From an uncultured Sutterella sp. (GTDB taxonomy: Bacteria; Pseudomonadota; Gammaproteobacteria; Burkholderiales; Burkholderiaceae_F), in assembly GCA_958347955.1 (NCBI GenBank), contig CATVXH010000004.1, positions 49,525-113,524 of the forward strand: 64,000 nucleotides of DNA. Direction: 5' to 3'. The notes under the pieces are model-generated. The model saw only the letters and a program-made list of their open reading frames with translations. It was not told the origin of the DNA and searched no databases. A program made the position numbers and the translations under genes. Numbering within the stretch: the stretch's first letter is position 1; each line of letters opens with the position of its first letter. Below are positions 35,624 through 43,929 of this stretch, piece after piece.

Positions 35624-35717
35624 GTCGTTTTCCTGAAAAAATGTTTTTCGTAAGGGTATCACGGAGAGATGTTTAAAAAGGTCAAAAATTTGTTACAAAG
35701 TTCGGAATACACCTGAG

Positions 35718-35745
35718 TTGATCCGTTAAATAAACAATTTACAAT
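35718..35745 (+). promoter_or_regulatory. Sigma-70 promoter for the fabHDG operon
   Basis: TTGATC at 35718-35723 and TACAAT at 35740-35745 have a 16-base spacer, 32 bases before the fabH start. Confidence 0.55.
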
Positions 35746-35777
35746 TAAGTGAATTTTTTGTGAAAGGCTTTTTGTTC

Positions 35778-36779
35778 ATGCCTCAGATTTACTCCAAAAT
35801 ATCCGGAACGGGATCGGCTTTGCCGCAGCGTTCCACCTCCAACCAAGCCTTGGCTGACGAGTTGGCTCTGCGCAATATTGAAACCAGTGATGAGTGGATT
35901 CGCACTCGCACCGGTATCGAAAAGCGCTACTTAGCCGAGCGTGGATTGACAACGACTCAGTTGGCTGAGCGCGCAGCGAAGTCCGCCCTGTGGGATGCCG
36001 GTGTTGATCCCTCTGAAATCGATCTCATCATTGTGGCGACAACGACGCCTGACATGATTTTCCCGAGCACAGCCTGCCAGCTTCAGAAGTTATTGGGCTG
36101 CAGCAAAGGAGCAGCTTTTGATCTTCAGGCCGTCTGCGCAGGTTTTATTTATGCCCTTACCAATGCTGATGCGCTCATTCGGACCGGTGTTTACAAAAAG
36201 GCGATTGTGGTCGGCGTAGATATCATGAGCCGTATCGTTGACTGGGATGATCGCTCGACTTGTGTGCTGTTCGGTGACGGAGCCGGTGCTGTTGTGTTGG
36301 AAGCCTCTGATGAACCGGGCATTCTTGCCGCAAGGCTTAGCGCAGACGGCACCCTAGATGAAAATGTACTGGGTTGCAGCGCTTTTATTAACGGCGGCGA
36401 AATTCATGGAGACCCCTTTGTTCGCATGGACGGTCAGCAAGTGTTCCGCATGGCCGTGGGCTCCATGAGTGAGAGTGCTCAGGCAGTTTTAAAAGACGCT
36501 GGTCTAACCGTTAGTGATATCAGTCGATATGTTCCGCATCAGGCCAATTTGCGGATCATGCAGAAGGTCGCTCAAAAGATCGGTATTCCGGAAGATAAAA
36601 TGGTTGTGACGGTTAATCGTCACGGCAATACCTCCGCGGCCTCCGTTCCGTTGGCATTGGATAACGCCGCGCGTCATAATGACATTCAACAAGGTGATGT
36701 GGTTTTAATGCAAGCTGTCGGCGCAGGCATGGCTTGGGGCAGCGTTTTAGTCAGATGGACTAAGGAGATAGTTAAATGA
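35778..36779 (+). CDS. fabH: 3-oxoacyl-ACP synthase III (FabH)
   Basis: Starts fatty-acid synthesis by condensing acetyl-CoA with malonyl-ACP. About 333 residues. Catalytic Cys in DLQAVCAGFIYAL, His in YVPHQANLRIMQKVA and Asn in VTVNRHGNTSAASVPLAL. The frame opens at GTG 35760, but ATG 35778 (MPQIYSKISGTGSALPQ) matches the family start. It overlaps fabD by four bases (ATGA). Confidence 0.95.
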   Translation: MPQIYSKISGTGSALPQRSTSNQALADELALRNIETSDEWIRTRTGIEKRYLAERGLTTTQLAERAAKSALWDAGVDPSEIDLIIVATTTPDMIFPSTACQLQKLLGCSKGAAFDLQAVCAGFIYALTNADALIRTGVYKKAIVVGVDIMSRIVDWDDRSTCVLFGDGAGAVVLEASDEPGILAARLSADGTLDENVLGCSAFINGGEIHGDPFVRMDGQQVFRMAVGSMSESAQAVLKDAGLTVSDISRYVPHQANLRIMQKVAQKIGIPEDKMVVTVNRHGNTSAASVPLALDNAARHNDIQQGDVVLMQAVGAGMAWGSVLVRWTKEIVK

Positions 36780-37714
36780 AATTAGCCTTTGTATTCCCCG
36801 GTCAGGGCAGTCAGACTGTCGGTATGCTGGATAGTTTTGCAGACAATGCTGTTGTCCAGTCCGCTTTAAAGACAGCTAACGAAGCGTTGGGGGAAAATTT
36901 AGCCGAGATGATTCATAGCGGTCCGGCTGAAAGCCTGAATATGACGGTTAACACTCAACCTGCCATGCTTACCTCAAGCGTTGCACTTTACCAGGCTTGG
37001 CTTGCTTTAGGCGGTAAAAAGCCGGAAGTGATGGCAGGTCACAGCTTGGGTGAATATTCGGCTTTGACGGCCGCCGGTGTATTTGATTTGGCTGATGCGG
37101 TGCGTCTTGTTCGTTTTCGCGCTAAGGTCATGCAGGAAGCGGTTCCAGTTGGCCAAGGCGCAATGGCAGCCATTATCGGTTTAAGTGATGAAGTGGTTGC
37201 TGAAGTTTGCGCAGAGGCTTCGTCTCAAGGCGTTGTTGAAGCGGTTAATTTCAACTCGCCCGGTCAAGTTGTGATTGCCGGTGAAAAGGCTGCGGTTGAA
37301 AAAGCCTGCGAACTGGCTAAGGCGCAAGGCGCCAAGCGGGCTTTATTGTTGCCGGTTTCGGCTCCTTTCCATTCTTCATTGATGAAGCCTGCGGCTATCG
37401 CCTTAAAGCAAAAGCTTGAGCAGACTCCTATGCGCGCGCCTGAAATCGATGTGGTGGCCAATGTGGATGTGCAGATTCACAAAGAAACGCAAGCCATTGT
37501 TGATGCGTTGGCTTCCCAAGCAGCCGGTGCCGTGCAGTGGGTGAAAACCATCCAAACTTTCAAGCAGATGGGTGTGACGCATATTGTTGAATGCGGACCA
37601 GGACGAGTGTTGGCCGGTTTGATTAAACGTATTGACAGTTCCATTGTTGTCAAAAACATTAACTCTCAAGAGTCGCTTACCGCGGTGCTTGAAGAAATCA
37701 ATGCTGCCGAATAA
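36776..37714 (+). CDS. fabD: Malonyl-CoA:ACP transacylase (FabD)
   Basis: Transfers malonyl from CoA to ACP. 312 residues with AFVFPGQGSQTVGML at the start, the nucleophile Ser in VMAGHSLGEYSALTAAG and the catalytic His in PVSAPFHSSLM. It is embedded in the fabH-fabD-fabG operon with translational coupling to fabH. Confidence 0.96.
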   Translation: MKLAFVFPGQGSQTVGMLDSFADNAVVQSALKTANEALGENLAEMIHSGPAESLNMTVNTQPAMLTSSVALYQAWLALGGKKPEVMAGHSLGEYSALTAAGVFDLADAVRLVRFRAKVMQEAVPVGQGAMAAIIGLSDEVVAEVCAEASSQGVVEAVNFNSPGQVVIAGEKAAVEKACELAKAQGAKRALLLPVSAPFHSSLMKPAAIALKQKLEQTPMRAPEIDVVANVDVQIHKETQAIVDALASQAAGAVQWVKTIQTFKQMGVTHIVECGPGRVLAGLIKRIDSSIVVKNINSQESLTAVLEEINAAE

Positions 37715-37737
37715 TTTTGAATAAGGGATTAAACAAA

Positions 37738-38502
37738 ATGAGCAATGTGTTTACTGCAGAGGCTTTAAACGGTCAAGTGGTTTTTATCACCGGCGCGTCT
37801 CGCGGAATCGGTGCGGGAATTTTAGAAGCCTGTTTGGCCGCTGGCGCTACTGTGATTGGTACCGCAACCTCTGAATCGGGCGCTGCTCGCATTACGGAAA
37901 AAATTGCCCAGGCCGGCGGAAAAGGTGAAGGGGTTGTTCTTAATGTGACCGACGCTGCGCAAAGCGAAACTGTTTTGACTGAAGTTGCGGCTAAATACGG
38001 AGCGATTACAGTTCTTGTGAACAATGCCGGTATCACTCGAGACGGCTTGGCCATGCGCATGAAGGATGACCAGTGGCAAGAGGTCATTGACACAAACCTC
38101 ACTCCGGCGTTTCGCTTGAGCCGAATCACCATGCGTGGCATGATGAAAGCGCGTTGTGGCCGCATTATCAATATTGTGAGTGTAGTGGGTAGCATGGGCA
38201 ATGCCGGTCAAGCCAACTATGCCGCGGCCAAAGCCGGTGTGGCCGGTATGACAAGAGCGCTTGCGCGTGAATTGGCAAGCCGCAACATCACGGTCAATTG
38301 CGTGGCGCCCGGTTTTATTGAAACTGATATGACGCGCGCGCTTCCTGAAGAACATCGTCAGGCCCTGTTGGCTCAAATTCCGCTCGGCCGCCTCGGCCAG
38401 CCGGAGGACATCGCCAACGCGGTGCTTTTCTTGGCTTCGCCCGCTGCCGCGTACATCACCGGCGTGACCCTTCACGTCAATGGTGGCATGTATATGGTAT
38501 AG
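37738..38502 (+). CDS. fabG: 3-oxoacyl-ACP reductase (FabG)
   Basis: NADPH-dependent reductase of the fatty-acid cycle, 254 residues from ATG 37738 (an upstream TTG at 37717 is in frame but lacks a ribosome-binding site). Cofactor motif FITGASRGIGAGI, NNAGITRDGLAMRM, and catalytic Ser-Tyr-Lys in VSVVGSMGNAGQANYAAAKAG; terminal ITGVTLHVNGGMYM. A terminator follows, with a separate promoter for acpP. Confidence 0.95.
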   Translation: MSNVFTAEALNGQVVFITGASRGIGAGILEACLAAGATVIGTATSESGAARITEKIAQAGGKGEGVVLNVTDAAQSETVLTEVAAKYGAITVLVNNAGITRDGLAMRMKDDQWQEVIDTNLTPAFRLSRITMRGMMKARCGRIINIVSVVGSMGNAGQANYAAAKAGVAGMTRALARELASRNITVNCVAPGFIETDMTRALPEEHRQALLAQIPLGRLGQPEDIANAVLFLASPAAAYITGVTLHVNGGMYMV

Positions 38503-38510
38503 TCCGAACG

Positions 38511-38537
38511 GATGAGGGTTTTCACCCTCATCTTTTC
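38511..38537 (+). terminator. Terminator or attenuator between fabG and acpP
   Basis: GATGAGGGT pairs perfectly with ACCCTCATC around four bases, then TTTTCTTT. It would let acpP, needed in large amounts, be transcribed separately; a possible -10 (TAAAAT, 38550-38555) follows. Confidence 0.8.
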
Positions 38538-38621
38538 TTTAGGCTCTGATAAAATAGCGAGAAGTTAGTCGGCGCGCCAGTGGCAGCGTCGTTATGAATT
38601 GTCATCAAGGAGACTCATCAA

Positions 38622-38858
38622 ATGAACGACATCGAACAACGTGTCAAGAAGGTTATCGCCGAACAATTGAGCATCAATGAAGCGGACATCAAGAATGAAT
38701 CCGCCTTTATCGAAGACCTCGGCGCCGATTCTTTGGATACGGTCGAGTTGGTTATGGCTTTGGAAGACGCTTTCAAGATTGAAATCCCGGACGATCAACA
38801 AGAAAAGTTGCGTACGGTTCAACAAGCGATCGACTACATCCAAGCCAACGCTAAGTAA
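38622..38858 (+). CDS. acpP: Acyl carrier protein
   Basis: A 78-residue acidic four-helix protein that carries acyl intermediates. The phosphopantetheine site is Ser37 in EDLGADSLDTVELVMALED. A strong AAGGAG lies at ideal distance. It sits between fabG and fabF as in E. coli. Confidence 0.97.
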   Translation: MNDIEQRVKKVIAEQLSINEADIKNESAFIEDLGADSLDTVELVMALEDAFKIEIPDDQQEKLRTVQQAIDYIQANAK

Positions 38859-38884
38859 TTTTTACCATCTTCTCAAGATGGATA

Positions 38885-38930
38885 CCCCGCCTGAAACGCC
38901 AAGCAATTGGTCGGGTTTTGGCGGGGTTTT
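38885..38930 (+). terminator. Hairpin between acpP and fabF
   Basis: CCCCGCC pairs with GGCGGGG around a 28-base loop, followed by TTTTG. The long loop makes it a moderate candidate. Confidence 0.5.
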
Positions 38931-38963
38931 GTTAATGTTAATGAATTGAATCTTTAAGGGAGA

Positions 38964-40202
38964 ATGTCCATGCGTCGTGTTGTGGTAACCGGTCTCGGCA
39001 TGGTTTGTCCGATCGGCAACGATGTAAAGACAAGTTGGGAAAACGCTTTGGCCGGTAAAAACGGTATTGGCCCGATCACCCGTTTTGATGCGAGCGGCAT
39101 GGGGTGCCAGATCGCCGGTGAAGTGAAGGATTTTAATGTTGATCAATACCTTCCCGCTAAGGAAGCGCGCCGTTACGACCGTTATGTGCACTACGGAGTG
39201 GCCGCCGGCACTCAGGCTATTCGAGACGCCGGACTGGATCTCGAAAAAGAAGATCTCACCCGTATCGGTTGCTCTGTGGGTTCCGGCATCGGCGGCTTGT
39301 CGATGATTTGCGATAACTATCTCGCTTTGCATGAACGGGGCGCCCGCCGCGTGTCTCCTTTTATGATTCCCGGAACCATCATTAACATGATTTCTGGTCA
39401 ATTGTCCATCATGTTTGGCTTAAAAGGCCCGAATATCGCTCACGTGACCGCTTGCACAACAGGCCTTCACGGAATCGGTGAAGCCAGTTGGATTATTCGT
39501 CGCGGTGACGCTGACGTGATGGTGGCCGGTGGCGCTGATGCGAGCATTTGCCCGGTGGGTATCGCCGGCTTTGACAACATGCATGCCTTAAGCCGCCGCA
39601 ATGACGATCCGGCTCACGCCTCTCGTCCCTTTGACAAAGACCGTGATGGCTTTGTGATGGGTGAAGGGGCCGGTGTTGTCGTGATCGAGGAGCTTGAGCA
39701 CGCTTTGGCTCGTGGCGCCCATATCTATGCGGAAATCGTGGGTTACGGTTTAACGAGCGATGCCGGTCATATTACGACCCCGAATACCGACGGTCCGAAG
39801 CGCTGCATGGAAATGGCAATGGCTCGCGCCGGTATCAAACCTGAAGATATTGATTACTTGAACGCTCACGGCACTTCCACAAGTGTCGGTGATATCAATG
39901 AAACAAAGGCGATCAAGGAAGCTTTTGGTGAAGCCGCTAAGAAGTTGGTGGTTAATTCCACGAAGTCCATGACCGGTCACTTGTTGGGCGGTGCGGGCGG
40001 CATCGAATCTGTCTTCACGATTTTGGCCGTGAAGAATCAAGTGTCGCCTCCGACGATTAATATCGTTGAACAAGACCCAGAATGCGATTTGGACTACTGC
40101 GCAAACGTTGCGCGTCCGATGCAGATTCGCTACGCCATGAAGAATTCTTTCGGTTTTGGCGGCACGAACGGTACGTTGATCTTCAAGCGCTGGGAAGAAT
40201 AA
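38964..40202 (+). CDS. fabF: 3-oxoacyl-ACP synthase II (FabF)
   Basis: Elongating ketosynthase, 412 residues. RRVVVTGLGMVCPIGNDV start; catalytic Cys in NIAHVTACTTGLHGIGEA (usual families have ACATG), His residues in YLNAHGTSTSVGD and STKSMTGHLLGGAGG; terminal SFGFGGTNGTLIFKRW. Two ATG codons (38964, 38970) share one AAGGGA site. It ends the fab cluster. Confidence 0.96.
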   Translation: MSMRRVVVTGLGMVCPIGNDVKTSWENALAGKNGIGPITRFDASGMGCQIAGEVKDFNVDQYLPAKEARRYDRYVHYGVAAGTQAIRDAGLDLEKEDLTRIGCSVGSGIGGLSMICDNYLALHERGARRVSPFMIPGTIINMISGQLSIMFGLKGPNIAHVTACTTGLHGIGEASWIIRRGDADVMVAGGADASICPVGIAGFDNMHALSRRNDDPAHASRPFDKDRDGFVMGEGAGVVVIEELEHALARGAHIYAEIVGYGLTSDAGHITTPNTDGPKRCMEMAMARAGIKPEDIDYLNAHGTSTSVGDINETKAIKEAFGEAAKKLVVNSTKSMTGHLLGGAGGIESVFTILAVKNQVSPPTINIVEQDPECDLDYCANVARPMQIRYAMKNSFGFGGTNGTLIFKRWEE

Positions 40203-40225
40203 TTTCCAACTTGTGATTAATATTA

Positions 40226-40258
40226 AGCCCGAAGAATCCCAAAAGGCTCTTCGGGCTT
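40226..40258 (+). terminator. Terminator after fabF
   Basis: AGCCCGAAGA pairs with TCTTCGGGCT around twelve bases, then TTGTCCTTTTT. Confidence 0.85.
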
Positions 40259-40282
40259 TGTCCTTTTTATTCGGGAGTGATG

Positions 40283-40699
40283 ATGGACATTCAAAAAGAC
40301 AATCAAATGTACATGCAGGTGGCAAAGCTTGCTGCTCAAAGAAGTTATGCCCAAAGGTTGAAAGTGGGTTGCGTGATTGTAAAAAATAATTCCATCATTT
40401 CAATCGGCTGGAACGGAATGCCGACGGGTTACGACAACTGTTGCGAAATGGAAGTTGACGGCAAGATGGTGACTCGTCCAGAGGTGCAGCATGCTGAACT
40501 CAACGCCATTGCTAAGCTGGCTTATAACGGGTATTGCAGCAAAGACGCGGCTATCTTCATCACGCACAGCCCTTGCATTCACTGCGCTTTATTGATTCAA
40601 AAGTGCGGAATTTCGCATGTTTACTACCACGAGCTCTACCGCGACGACGCCGGGATTAAATTTTTAAAAAATGCCGGCATTGTTGTGGAACAACTTTAA
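40283..40699 (+). CDS. Deoxycytidylate deaminase-like protein
   Basis: About 138 residues of the cytidine/deoxycytidylate deaminase fold. Zinc ligands and catalytic Glu are in VQHAELNAIAK and THSPCIHCALLIQKCGI (PCxxC). LKVGCVIVKNNSIISIGWNG and MPTGYDNCCE are typical of dCMP deaminases (ComEB type), which make dUMP for thymidylate synthesis. GTG 40277 and ATG 40280 are also in frame; ATG 40283 gives the best spacing from CGGGAG. Confidence 0.85.
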   Translation: MDIQKDNQMYMQVAKLAAQRSYAQRLKVGCVIVKNNSIISIGWNGMPTGYDNCCEMEVDGKMVTRPEVQHAELNAIAKLAYNGYCSKDAAIFITHSPCIHCALLIQKCGISHVYYHELYRDDAGIKFLKNAGIVVEQL

Positions 40700-40724
40700 T
40701 CGCTAAGTATTATTTTTTATCCTT

Positions 40725-40747
40725 GGCCCACTTTGGTGGGCCTTTTT
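40725..40747 (+). terminator. Terminator after the deaminase gene
   Basis: GGCCCAC pairs with GTGGGCC around four bases, then TTTTTATT. Confidence 0.9.
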
Positions 40748-40780
40748 ATTGCTTATTGATTATGGTCAAGACTATTTTCT

Positions 40781-40789
40781 GGGGGGGGG
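40781..40789 (+). repeat. Poly-G tract (nine G) upstream of the autotransporter
   Basis: Nine consecutive G at 40781-40789, 36 bases before the autotransporter ATG and within the probable promoter or leader. Such tracts change length by slippage and turn surface-protein genes on and off in Neisseria, Campylobacter and others. Surrounding DNA is AT-rich, so the run stands out. Confidence 0.85.
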
Positions 40790-40825
40790 CAAAATAACTA
40801 AAAAATCAAATAATTGGAGTTCATC

Positions 40826-43495
40826 ATGAAGGTTTTCAAACCAACAGTTTTATCCTCTCTTCTAACAATGATTTTTGGTTTTTCCGTCAGCTCTGTATCT
40901 ATGAATGCTTGGGCAGTGACTCCGGGTCCCGGTGTTCTTGCCGATGGATCCGACGGTAAAGTCAATGTTGATGCCAGTGAACTCTTCCCGGACGGTGTTA
41001 TTAGCGGTTATGAAAGCGGCATCCAAACATCAAAAACGACTAGCGCTTCAACAGCCGGATCTGTTTCTTTGACGACCGATGTAGTAAACATTGAAGCATC
41101 CCTTCGTGGCATATATAAAGACGATACAAGTGATGGATCTAATATCACCATTGGAAATGATGGTTCAATAGTCTCCATTTCAGCAAAAGGTGCCGCGGGC
41201 AATACGTCGGTGATTTACGCAGCTAAAGAGGGTGAGGTCAACATTTCTGGTTCCAGTGTGACACTTTCAAGTTATGGTACTGGAGCGAGTTCATTCATCA
41301 GAGGTATTTATGTTAGTCAGGCGGCGGTGAATATTGATGCCTCGGATAAACTCTCACTTTCTGTAAAAAGTGAACCGGGGCTGAATCCGACGGTTGACTT
41401 TGTTCATGGGCTAAGACTATTGAATAACGGATCGCTGACCATGGGATCGGAAACTGCAAATGTCTCCATTATTACTGAGGCTCAAGAACAAACGGCAGTA
41501 GTCTTAGAAGCAAGTAACGCAACCGCGAAAATCTCAGGGAAGGATATTAACCTTTCCTCTTTTGGGGAATCTTCATTCGCTGTTCGTGTTTTTGAGGGTG
41601 GCGATGTTACGTTAGGCGATGGTCAATCTTCAGTTTCGGTCATCAGTGAAGGCCAAGAAGGAGCTATCGGATTAAGAAATGAAAAAGGGCAATTAAAGGT
41701 CCAGGCTGATGATTTTAATGTGACCGTTCATTCCGATACCGAAACTGCGGTAGGTTTAATGGTCTTAAATAATAGCGAGGATGCTTTATTACCCGGCGAT
41801 ACCGCGACAATTCAAGTTAATGCAAACAACACTACGATTAACGCTGATGTTGGTATCTCAGCTTCTTCTAACGGACATATTTCTTTAGATACCGGCTTGC
41901 AGATTAATTCGCAGACCGCTATTGCTGCCAGAGGAAATTCGCTTGTAGAAATCAACCCTGAAAATAATAAATCGGTTCAAATTAACGGGGATATCGCTTT
42001 TAGTACAACCAGTGAAGGCAGCGGAAAAAATCTTAATGCGGATGTTCGTTTAAATCTGAATGGTGCCGGTTCATATTGGACGGGCAGTGTTGTTCTCGAT
42101 TATCCGAAAGACTTAACCGTAGATCAAAAAAATATTAAAGATGGGGTCACTCTGTCGTTAAGTGATCAGGCCCAGTGGAATGTCACTCAGTTCAATAAAA
42201 ATCAAGATCAAGCTCAGGTAGTGGAAGGATCTGCTTTGAATCACTTGGTGTTGAACGATGGCATTGTTAATTTGACGGATCAGTCACAAACAGTGGAAAT
42301 TAAGGAGATGTCCGGAGCAGGCGGCACCTTTAATTTACCGGCTGCCGTCGATGGCGATTCTATTGTGTCTTCGAGTGTTCTGATTGGAGAAATCAATTCT
42401 GAAGGCGCTGCGCCACAAATCAGTGTGAATTACACAGGCATCACGGCCGATGATGTTAAGAACCAATCGTTGTCCGGTATCGAAGGTGGAGTTAAGGTAG
42501 GAACCGGTCAATTCACCGAAACGCGATCAGTCGATCAAGGTGCTGTTTTGGGAGCCATTACAGAAAAGTATGATTCCGAAGGCAATCTGATCTCCAGAAC
42601 GCAAGAAACCAACACTCGCTTGGATGCCTATGGTTCAGTGGCGGCGTTGAACATTTTGCAGTGGCGCCATGATATCAATGACCTCACGAAGCGTATGGGT
42701 GAATTGAGAACAAGTCCCGAGGGTGTCGGTTCCTGGGTGCGTGTCTACGGCTCAGAGCAAGAGTATGGGTCTCAGAATCTGACGGCGAGAAACAACTCCG
42801 TTCAAATCGGTGTTGACACTGACGTTGGCAACGGCTGGAAGGTGGGCGCAGCTTTCAGCTACACCGACGGTGTTTCGGATTACGACTTGGGTAATGCCGA
42901 CAATAAGATGTATGGCATCGGACTCTACGGCACGTGGCTTGCGGACAACGGTCAATTCGTGGACTTGGTTGCGAAATACAATCGCATGGACACGGACTTT
43001 GAATTGGATGGGATGGACGGCAGCTACGACAACAATGCCTTCAGTTTGACTGCGGAATACGGTTGGCACTTAAAGCTCGGTCAGTCCGCTTTTGTTGAGC
43101 CGCAAGTCGAAATGACCTATGGTCGCATTATGGGTGATAAGTTCCATACGGGCAACGGTGTTGAAATTGATCAGGATGATTTTGAATCCCTGATTGGTCG
43201 CATCGGATTCAGAACCGGTTTCCATTTCCCCAACGATAAAGGTGTGGTCTATGCTCGCGTGTCCGGATTGCACGACTTCAAGGGAGATTTCGACTCAAGC
43301 GCCACGTTGTTGAAAGATCGCTCTGTTCGTAGCAACTTCGGTGAGGACTTAGGTGGATCGTGGGTTGAATTCGGCGTCGGTGCCAATTTCAATTGGACGG
43401 ATACGACCTACACGTATGTTGATTTTGAACGCACCAGCGGCGGCGAGGTGAAGGAAAACTGGCGTTGGAACGTTGGTCTTCGTCATATCTTCTAA
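40826..43495 (+). CDS. Type Va autotransporter with pertactin-like passenger
   Basis: Self-translocating surface protein of 889 residues. The signal region MKVFKPTVLSSLLTMIFGFS ends after a second hydrophobic part near AWA. The passenger (about residues 35-580) is made of short beta repeats rich in Ser, Asn, Gly and Asp, as in beta-helical adhesins; no protease triad is seen. The barrel (about residues 620-889) begins GSWVRVYGSEQEYGSQN and ends in RWNVGLRHIF with the terminal Phe recognised by BAM. ATG 40826 follows GGAG at seven bases. A poly-G run lies upstream, suggesting phase variation. Ligand unknown; adhesion is the likely role. Confidence 0.88.
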   Translation: MKVFKPTVLSSLLTMIFGFSVSSVSMNAWAVTPGPGVLADGSDGKVNVDASELFPDGVISGYESGIQTSKTTSASTAGSVSLTTDVVNIEASLRGIYKDDTSDGSNITIGNDGSIVSISAKGAAGNTSVIYAAKEGEVNISGSSVTLSSYGTGASSFIRGIYVSQAAVNIDASDKLSLSVKSEPGLNPTVDFVHGLRLLNNGSLTMGSETANVSIITEAQEQTAVVLEASNATAKISGKDINLSSFGESSFAVRVFEGGDVTLGDGQSSVSVISEGQEGAIGLRNEKGQLKVQADDFNVTVHSDTETAVGLMVLNNSEDALLPGDTATIQVNANNTTINADVGISASSNGHISLDTGLQINSQTAIAARGNSLVEINPENNKSVQINGDIAFSTTSEGSGKNLNADVRLNLNGAGSYWTGSVVLDYPKDLTVDQKNIKDGVTLSLSDQAQWNVTQFNKNQDQAQVVEGSALNHLVLNDGIVNLTDQSQTVEIKEMSGAGGTFNLPAAVDGDSIVSSSVLIGEINSEGAAPQISVNYTGITADDVKNQSLSGIEGGVKVGTGQFTETRSVDQGAVLGAITEKYDSEGNLISRTQETNTRLDAYGSVAALNILQWRHDINDLTKRMGELRTSPEGVGSWVRVYGSEQEYGSQNLTARNNSVQIGVDTDVGNGWKVGAAFSYTDGVSDYDLGNADNKMYGIGLYGTWLADNGQFVDLVAKYNRMDTDFELDGMDGSYDNNAFSLTAEYGWHLKLGQSAFVEPQVEMTYGRIMGDKFHTGNGVEIDQDDFESLIGRIGFRTGFHFPNDKGVVYARVSGLHDFKGDFDSSATLLKDRSVRSNFGEDLGGSWVEFGVGANFNWTDTTYTYVDFERTSGGEVKENWRWNVGLRHIF

Positions 43496-43524
43496 AATGA
43501 AATAAACTCTCAACTCCAATGGAC

Positions 43525-43557
43525 GTGCCGGTGGTGGATTCGCTGCCGGCACTTTTG
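43525..43557 (+). terminator. Terminator after the autotransporter
   Basis: GTGCCGG pairs with CCGGCAC around fourteen bases, then TTTTGTT. Confidence 0.8.
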
Positions 43558-43929
43558 TTCTAAGCATCTGCTTTGAACTATTGAATTTGCAAAGCGTTTT
43601 TAAATACTTACGGATAGTCTCTTGACCTTAAAAATTGTCACAATTTCGGTACGTTTTCTTCAAGAGTCAAAAAAAAATTTGAGCCAGCTTCAACGTAACT
43701 TTGGTAGCATATTCGAAGTGATTTATTGTTTCTTCGGGATCTAAAAATGACGTTTCCCGATTTCTGACGGTATATTCAGAAGTCCCTTGAATTTTCGAGG
43801 TTTTTTACCAAAAAAAACACACGGTCGTGTTAAAATAGGCGCTCATTTCGGAGTAAAGGGAAAGGCAGTTTTTACAGCCGGTTTTCCCATTGGTCCGAAC
43901 ACATTTTTAAATGTTTACGAGTTCGACTG
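43558..43929 (+). other. 372-base region upstream of lepA
   Basis: No gene is seen. A possible -10 (TAAAAT) lies at 43831-43836 about 95 bases before lepA, with no clear -35. The stretch is AT-rich with a run of nine A near 43670. It probably carries the lepA-lepB-rnc-era promoter and leader. Confidence 0.35.
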
